Source: Cephalothrix spiralis
Taxonomy: Eukaryota; Nemertea; Palaeonemertea; Archinemertea; Cephalotrichidae
Length of the DNA: 13,364 bases
Reading direction: 5' to 3'
Assembly (NCBI GenBank): GCA_032353305.1
Contig: JAUCNG010146650.1
Coordinates: forward strand, 1 to 13,364
A program made the position numbers and the translations under genes. Below the pieces are notes generated by a model, which saw only the letters and a list, made by a program, of their open reading frames with translations, was not told where the DNA came from and ran no database searches. Shown here piece after piece: positions 8,066-13,364 of the stretch (the stretch's first letter is position 1; every line of letters begins with the position of its first letter).

Positions 8066-8158
8066 TCATCAGAAGAACGCCCTTTCTTTGTTCGTATTGT
8101 GACATCATAATATTAATTCTAGAAAATCTTTATAAAAAATGACTAAGTATTGAATTTT

Positions 8159-8164
8159 TTTATT
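8159..8164 (-). terminator. Candidate polyadenylation signal AATAAA for the GPCR gene
   Basis: On the minus strand AATAAA lies within an A-rich run about 225 bases beyond the receptor stop codon at 8388. Distance and orientation fit a 3'-UTR end. In AT-rich DNA this hexamer is common, so the call is modest. Confidence 0.35.
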
Positions 8165-8387
8165 TTTTTAACAAAAAGAAATGATAAGAAAAAGTCTGAT
8201 AATGTCCAGTGCATTGATGATTTAAATGACTAACATAATGAATATAGGCAAATTTCTTATCAATCATGCGTTTTGGTATTTTCAACTAGACTTTCTGACT
8301 AATTCCTCGAATTTTACAGGTTTTTATCATATTTTTCACCGATTCCCGGACTTTTTGAAGTGATCGACCATGAATCTATTATTGCGA

Positions 8388-9356
8388 CTAAACACGAGCT
8401 GAATTCCCGCTGAAGAGAAAATGATCATATATTATTCTTTTACACGTGACGAGCTCTTTAAGTTCTTTTCTGAAATTTTTCCCGCTCAAATAGTACAAAT
8501 AAAAATTCAGAGTTGGATTTAAACAAGCTATTTGTTCCACGCAGATAAAAACAATAGCAAATGTATCCCTTGAATGATTAAGATATCCAGCGCGATAGAG
8601 GAATATAAAAAAAGATAATGGCAATGTTGTACTGAGGTAAACAAAATTCAGTAATGTTAATAGAATGATAACCGTCTTATTTCTAGTTGTGTTAAGCGTG
8701 TTCACCTGATTAGCACTTATTTTACTGTATGCTATAATCATGGAAATGTTACAGATGAAAATAATTGAAAACGGCAACACAGATATGAATAATATGTCAA
8801 AAATCTTAAGTATTTTGATTGAATTAACAGTGTATTTCGTAGCACCGTAACATTCTTTTGGTGAGAATAGCAACTCAAAGTAACTAAGTATACTAAATAA
8901 AAGTATAGTAAAGGTTACAGCTATCATGCTCTTTTTGAGTGTCATAGGTGATTTGAATCGAAACGGGAACACAATTACTAAAAATCTCTGCAGTGTTATG
9001 AGGACAAGAAACCAAGCCGAGAGATATGCAGACAAATAGCCAAAAAATACACCAATTTGGCATTCTTGATGTGTTCCACCGAATCTAACTCCAAATAATA
9101 TAGTTAACCACAGTCGAAGTTGTCCGATTATGATGTAAGATGAGTCTGAAATGGCTAGACATGCCAGTAAAAAACGTAAACTTCTGTCGTAAACTGGTCT
9201 TAAAAGCAGCACAACAAGGGATAGGATATTGCCAAGTAATCCAAATACCAAAATAAAGCTTCCGGTCACTGCGATAACGTACCAAACAGTACTATTCCCT
9301 TGCAAATGTTGAAGAATAGATATAGAACCAGAACTATTAGTAGTATTGTGATCCAT
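8388..9356 (-). CDS. Rhodopsin-class (class A) G-protein-coupled receptor, single coding exon
   Basis: An intact 322-residue seven-transmembrane receptor at the cell surface, probably for a peptide ligand, though the ligand cannot be read from sequence. Seen: N-terminal sequons at N4, N7 and N21; TM1 about 27-52 with GN (N43); TM2 about 61-87 with LACLAISD (D71); Cys99 and Cys169 as the usual loop disulfide; TM3 ending QRF (123-125) instead of DRY; TM4 about 143-164; TM5 about 182-210 with P195; TM6 about 227-254 with P246 but without the CWxP tryptophan; TM7 with NPTLNFYLY (280-288), where Asn replaces the NPxxY tyrosine; then GKNFRKEL as helix 8 and Cys305 as a possible palmitoylation site. 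QRF and NPxxNF endings occur among FMRFamide-receptor-like orphan receptors of invertebrates, so that is the closest class I can offer. Length is normal for a minimal class A receptor. Being intronless fits a retro-expanded receptor family. A poly(A)-type signal lies about 225 bases past the stop. Confidence 0.9.
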   Translation of the reverse strand: MDHNTTNSSGSISILQHLQGNSTVWYVIAVTGSFILVFGLLGNILSLVVLLLRPVYDRSLRFLLACLAISDSSYIIIGQLRLWLTILFGVRFGGTHQECQIGVFFGYLSAYLSAWFLVLITLQRFLVIVFPFRFKSPMTLKKSMIAVTFTILLFSILSYFELLFSPKECYGATKYTVNSIKILKIFDILFISVLPFSIIFICNISMIIAYSKISANQVNTLNTTRNKTVIILLTLLNFVYLSTTLPLSFFIFLYRAGYLNHSRDTFAIVFICVEQIACLNPTLNFYLYYLSGKNFRKELKELVTCKRIIYDHFLFSGNSARV

Positions 9357-9825
9357 TTTTTTAAAACCATGGATAGACTATCAGCTATCACTGTGAGAAT
9401 TAAATTACCTGGACCGGTGATATTGACTTAATCATTAATTCATAGATACCAGTATTGATCAGTATTAACAAAACAATTAATAATGATAAAATCATCAACA
9501 ATTTATGATAACAACAATTGATAACAATTAATCCCTACAAGTAGCGTGATTGACACGATGCAAATAACAGAATTATTGGCATATTCTATTGTCAAAATCA
9601 TGAACTAAGCCTTTTTAGATCAGAAATTGCTAAATACCGTTCTTACCCTATTAAAATTAGATTTTATGTGATATAAGGGTTAAGACATTTTAGGGCCGAT
9701 GAAAATATTAAAAAAATATTAACAAAAAAGATAATTACCTTATAACGTTTTATAATATAATAACTATGTATGTACAATTACCATCATTCATTCACATCAC
9801 ACTAATACAACTAATAATTAAATAA
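9357..9825. other. Spacer between the GPCR start and the NDUFA12 stop
   Basis: No gene seen. Positions about 9470-9535 are rich in overlapping AACAATT / TGATAA words, a simple AT repeat. NDUFA12 should be polyadenylated here, but no canonical AATAAA follows its stop on the minus strand; only variants such as ATATAA-like strings are present. The GPCR promoter must also be here or in upstream DNA. Confidence 0.4.
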
Positions 9826-11854
9826 TTACTTCTTTGGGGGAACCCAACTTTCGATTTTTGGGCGTGTTGTACTATAAGGTACATATTCTCTATCAGTGCC
9901 TGAAAAATTTTGCTTGTGATCTAGCATCCATCTTCTTTTGACTGGAGGGTGAGTTGTGGGTGGGCCATCACCAATGTTATGAAGCCATCTGTGCCTAAAA
10001 TTTAAACGAAGATAATGATGTAAACGAGACCTACATAATAATGTAAACTTTGAAGACCCCTACCCAACAGACCAATAAACAAACATGAGTTCTATAATAT
10101 ATAACTCATAATAGTTACAGGATTAAATTGCGAAGGTTATTATACGGTTATCCGTGCCGTTTAGTTGAAGGATCTAAAACCATACCGACCCAGCGCGGTA
10201 GTAGAGGTCCCACTTCTGGCATTCTTCGTGCCATGATTTGAGCCGTTAAACCATTTAACAAAATTAAAAATTAAGTTCGTTTTCGACTAGGCGTCAATTC
10301 TTTAAAGACACATGCCATTATCTTTTCTTTAGTAAAGAAGCAAAATTGTGAAAGGTCGTTCGGGCAAGTCATATCTGTGAAAATAACCGTTTAACGATTT
10401 AACCCTATTCCTGCAGGGGGGGGGGGAATCCCGCCCTCCCTAAGGTTTTTCCAAATTATCTTTTAGACGACTTATATCAGGGTCTTGATTTTTTAGGAGT
10501 TTTAAGCGGAGTGGATTGCCGACATAATAAAAAAATTCACTGGGGTAGGTGCCCCAGGGCCGGCGCTGGAGGGCCCCAAAATTTGGGAATTTTTAGTTTT
10601 TGGGCAAAAAAGGATAAAAAATTTAAAACAATATGGTTCAAAAATATTGATTTTTAACGAATTTCGGGACGCGTGATTTTTTTTCAAAATTTGCCCGCCA
10701 GAGCACCCAAAAAACTAATTTGGTGCCCAAAAATATTTTCTATAGTGATCATTATGCTACTGTAGTAAAATAAGATCATAGTGAGGGTTGTGCGCCAACC
10801 CTGGCGTCATTTGGCCCAGGATTAGGGTTATAAATATAAATAAGGACAAAAACGTTGAAATTTTTTAAAATAAAATCAAGCATATAAATATAAGCCCATG
10901 AGGGCTTTTATCTCTGAGCAGATTTAAAGTTTTTGTCCATATTTATATTTATAAGACGTTTATTTCGGTGTTTCTTATTTAATGTGCCTAATCCTGTAAT
11001 AAATTGCATTTGCAATATAATCAGATATAATGAATAAATAATTACCATTCAGCGGGAATTTGACTGGCATCATAATCGACGCCTTCGGACAACGGAAAGT
11101 CAACCCATCTATTCCGCGCTGGAAAATAAAATAATAATGAAATAGATAAAATATTTAAATTATTCTAATACTGTACACATAATTAATGATAACAAAATTG
11201 ATTTTAATCCTTGATAAGAATAATAACAGCAGACCAAATGCTAATAAATAAATGCTTATAAGATCGAGCATACTGTGTTTACTACTTACGATGTTATCCA
11301 GGCACTAAAAAGTCAAGCCAGATGTTTCAGTTAATCTATTTTACCAACGGTTTAGGAATTGAGAGGGCATCAAATATCGTATCGTATAATTTTAAATTCA
11401 AATTTAATTCTTGTTGGATACATTGACGAAAATTGCTACCAGAAGACATTTAACACCTTTTTAACGACCATAAAGTTTGTTATTTATAAATGTAAATTGG
11501 ATTCCAAGGAATCAACTTTTGGAGCTGCAATAGCATTTGTTTCTCAACTGTGTACCTATGTTTATTAAAAATTATCTCGAACTTAGAGATAATGTAAATA
11601 TTAATTTTCAAATTTTTGGAAAAACTTGTTTTCATCTTACCGAAAAAGTAGCTGTTATTTTCATAGTATTTGTTTCCAAACTTGTCAGTGAATATATGAG
11701 TTCCAGTTTTTAACTCTTCGGTTCTGAAAAATAGGAGAAATTAATAGAATGCAGATAAAAAGATGTGAGAGCAGTATTCATGGATTAAGGCCTTTGAATG
11801 TCTGCCACATTACCTCTTGATTGCAAAGCTTCGAACATACGGCTTGAACTGCAT
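9826..11854 (-). CDS. NDUFA12: NDUFA12, NADH:ubiquinone oxidoreductase (complex I) accessory subunit, four exons
   Basis: Exons in transcript order: 11814-11854, 11641-11723, 11046-11118, 9826-9994; all introns GT-AG, phases consistent, 121 residues. The protein is an accessory subunit of mitochondrial complex I. Seen and matching the family: FTDKFGNKYYENN, then RNRWVDF, then IPAEWHRWLHNI, then PPTTHPP, then YVPYSTTRPKIESWVPP at the C-terminus. These equal human DKYGNKYYEDN, GRHRWV, PPEWHRWLH, DDPPTTKP and YVPYSTTRKKI. They rule out the paralogue NDUFAF2, which lacks the YVPYSTTR end. Exon 1 is tentative: it supplies an ATG at 11854, a short basic stretch (KPYVRSFAIKR) corresponding to human GYLRVFFR, and a GTAATG donor. 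The usual N-terminal part with GGxRG is missing, so the protein is about 24 residues shorter than human. Either a further 5' exon exists, or the lineage has a shortened end. It lies 470 bases upstream of the GPCR on the same strand with no sign of linkage. Confidence 0.9.
10416..10426. repeat. G11 homopolymer in NDUFA12 intron 3
   Basis: Eleven consecutive G on the + strand, followed by AATCCCGCCCTCCC. It is the longest G run in the window and likely length-variable. It lies in an intron. Confidence 0.8.
10555..10736. mobile_element. Possible decayed hAT-like fragment in NDUFA12 intron 3
   Basis: It begins CAGGGCCGGCGCTGG (10555-10569), wording typical of hAT-type terminal repeats. Further in, GGGCCCCAAAA with TTAGTTTTTGGGC is partly mirrored by GCACCCAAAAAACTAA and TTTGGTGCCC at about 10702-10730. 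The matching outer end CCAGCGCCGGCCCTG is absent, so at best this is a truncated or degraded copy. Confidence 0.3.
10828..10954. mobile_element. 127-bp nested palindrome in NDUFA12 intron 3
   Basis: The 34 bases from 10828 match the reverse complement of 10922-10954 with one gap and few mismatches. The outer block TTATAAATATAAATA is identical in both arms and is followed by GGACAAAAAC. Inside lies AAGCCC-ATGA-GGGCTT (10892-10907), a second perfect hairpin close to the centre. It is likely a small non-autonomous foldback element. Confidence 0.65.
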
Positions 11855-12464
11855 AACCTTTTAATATTTCATGATTGTGTAAACATATAAATTTCCTTTA
11901 AGCATAGTTGGCTATAATTATATAGTACCCTGTGTAATTATATTATTTTGTACACCATGTTTTGTAACGCTGACTTTTAAATAAATTATACTCCACTACA
12001 CTTTACTTTACTATAGAGAGGCATTTTTAAGTTTTCAGCAGCTCTTGACAGGTGAAATTGTTCTCACTTCGAGAGAAATAATTATTACTAAGAAAACAAC
12101 ATGACGGTGCAGTTATAAACCATGCTTGAGAAATTGATATCATGGAAAAATTCTACATCGGTTCTCGAAATCATTTTTGATTGCTGGTTTTTCGAAATGT
12201 TGGAATTCTCGAGGAGCGGGCATTGGAGCGTGGTCCGCCTTAATTTTTACCGCAGTCCGGAAAATATTTAAGATATTTATTATAGCCCTTTGAGATTAAA
12301 TTTTGATGCAGAAATCACGGATATAATAAGTAACACAAGAACTATTAATACAGACCAATAAGGCCATGAGATTGGCATCCACCTAGTAAATAATATCTAC
12401 TTTTATTTGGCTAATAAGTAGATGATCTTGTACAACTTGCCAAAAAATCTCTAAAAAATTTTGA

Positions 12465-12700
12465 GATTTGAAAAAATCTTAAAAATCACTGAAAAAATCT
12501 TAAAAATCACTAAAAAAATCTTGAAAATAAAAAAAAAGAACTTAAAATATAAAAAAACCTTAAAAATCATTAAATTTTTTTTAATGAAATCAAAAAATCT
12601 TTCAATCAAAAAAACAAACAAACTGGAAAACCAAAACAATCTCGAAATAAAAAACCCTAATAAAATAAAATCACTAAAAAATCATGAAAATAAAAACTAG
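12465..12700. repeat. A-rich degenerate tandem repeat, about 21-bp unit
   Basis: Two nearly identical 21-base units at 12471-12491 and 12492-12512 (AAAAAATCTT followed by AAAAATCACT) are followed by progressively decayed copies rich in AAAATC, AAAATAAA and CTTAAAAATCA. Open frames across it on both strands encode only Lys/Ile or Phe/Ile repeats and are artefacts. Confidence 0.75.
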
Positions 12701-12746
12701 TGCACGGTCTCTTGATATTTTGAGAGTAATTGTTTGAGACAAATTT

Positions 12747-13106
12747 GGTTCCATGGTTTACCCTGGCTCCTGGAGGCAAAACTTTTTTTGGAAATTGACT
12801 CTTAGAATGGTATCTTTCAGAGGATATGAACAAAAAAGATTAGTTAATATATTATAAAAATAATGAACAAAATTACATCATCCCACATCAGGAAACTAAT
12901 TGGACATACATGTTATTATTATACTAAAACTCTTATTATATTAAAACTCTATCATCAATTTATGAATTATTATTAAAAATTCTATTATTTTTACAATTTA
13001 CAATTTTTGCGCATTTATAAGTTAGCAATAAATTATTGTAATTAATTATTCAAAATTTGCAGCAGCCTCCCTTGGTCAGTTTGGCTCTGGGACTAACCAT
13101 GGAACC
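12747..13106. mobile_element. Candidate inverted-repeat element, 360 bp
   Basis: GGTTCCATGGTT at 12747-12758 is exactly inverted as AACCATGGAACC at 13095-13106. Inward similarity continues in both arms (CCTGGCTCC...CAAAACT on the left against AGTTTGGCTCTGGG inverted on the right), with gaps. The interior is AT-rich and codes for nothing visible. Confidence 0.45.
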
Positions 13107-13267
13107 TGGACACAGCCAGTTAGGTTGTTTCATTTTCATACAGCACTGATTTACTGATGAAAAACAAAAACCAAAAGCATTCACATAAAGCTCTGGTTTT
13201 TTGTCGAATAATCCGAGAAGAATAATAATTGTTATATAATTGGGGGTCTTGGGGGGCGAAGCCAAGC

Positions 13268-13330
13268 CAGGGTGTCTACGGAATTACCAGAATCATTTTC
13301 CCTGACTATTTCTCACCATTTTCCCTGACT
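13268..13330. mobile_element. Fragment of a dispersed repeat starting CAGGGTGTCTACGG
   Basis: CAGGGTGTCTACGG at 13268-13281 is followed by TTTTCCCTGACT at 13296-13307 and again at 13319-13330, 23 bases apart. From memory, similar CAGGGTGTCTAC-type ends and CCCTGACTTT strings occur in dispersed repeats of fish and marine invertebrates. That is unverified here. The right end is cut by the window. Confidence 0.35.
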
Positions 13331-13364
13331 TTCTTAAGTATTTATCATCGAAAAATTAAATAAT

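Larger units (their letters stand above)
7362..8158. other. Gap between the unidentified ORF and the GPCR 3' end
   Basis: Contains the foldback element at 7537-7795, a C9 run near 7470, a short GC-rich patch with GGCGCGCC near 7938, and a perfect hairpin at 8045-8065. The open frame across 7525-7848 overlaps the foldback element and is not considered a gene. Confidence 0.5.
11855..13364. other. Gene-free right part of the window
   Basis: I find no exon that I can support, including no upstream NDUFA12 exon with a GGxRG-type segment. The region contains the A-rich repeat at 12465-12700, an inverted-repeat pair at 12747/13106, and transposon-like words from 13268 onward. The open frame at 13050-13265 overlaps one inverted arm and is not called. 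Confidence 0.45.

Noticed and set aside
9085-9285. Second frame within the GPCR
   Set aside because: It is a shadow of the receptor gene in another frame.
12451-12700. Lys/Ile-rich and Phe/Ile-rich proteins
   Set aside because: Both are translations of the A-rich tandem repeat.
13050-13265. Cysteine-containing 71-codon minus frame as an exon or secreted peptide
   Set aside because: No signal peptide, no splice context, and it overlaps an inverted-repeat arm.
1-13364. CRISPR array, bacterial operon or prophage content
   Set aside because: No regular repeat-spacer pattern and no bacterial gene organisation; the genes are spliced animal genes.

Overview
This is an AT-rich, intron-bearing animal genomic window, and every gene I could assign reads on the minus strand. 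It looks like a marine invertebrate deuterostome, possibly an echinoderm. The pointers are the animal-specific KIS/UHMK1-type kinase, a single-exon rhodopsin-class receptor of a kind much expanded in such animals, many TAGGCCTA palindromes, and dense small palindromic repeats. The phylum call is an inference from style and is not proven by any one sequence.

Layout. (1) Positions 466-4799, minus: seven exons of a UHMK1 (KIS) serine/threonine kinase, reconstructed by hand. All splice phases agree and the protein order matches the family. The gene runs off the left edge, and the RNA-binding-like UHM domain that normally ends this kinase is not in the window. (2) Positions 4800-7082: a gene-free stretch upstream of the kinase with a perfect NRF-1-type site, a 15-bp perfect hairpin whose arm contains an ideal splice donor, and several palindrome clusters. 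(3) Positions 7083-7361, minus: an unassigned ORF with a protein-like sequence. (4) Positions 7537-7795: a foldback element. (5) Positions 8388-9356, minus: an intact 322-residue seven-transmembrane receptor. (6) Positions 9826-11854, minus: four exons of NDUFA12, an accessory subunit of mitochondrial complex I. (7) Positions 11855-13364: no gene seen; A-rich tandem repeats and inverted-repeat elements.

The introns are filled with repeats. Kinase intron 5 holds a 308-bp element with 15-bp perfect terminal inverted repeats. Kinase intron 6 holds an array in which the pentamer CGTAA occurs about 25 times in about 430 bp, all in one orientation. NDUFA12 intron 3 holds nested palindromes.

The three identified genes (RNA-processing kinase, receptor, respiratory subunit) have no evident shared pathway, and their adjacency looks incidental. 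I found no convincing undescribed multi-gene system. The most unusual features are the one-stranded CGTAA array, the acidic insert in the kinase, the short NDUFA12 N-terminus, and the unassigned 7083-7361 ORF.
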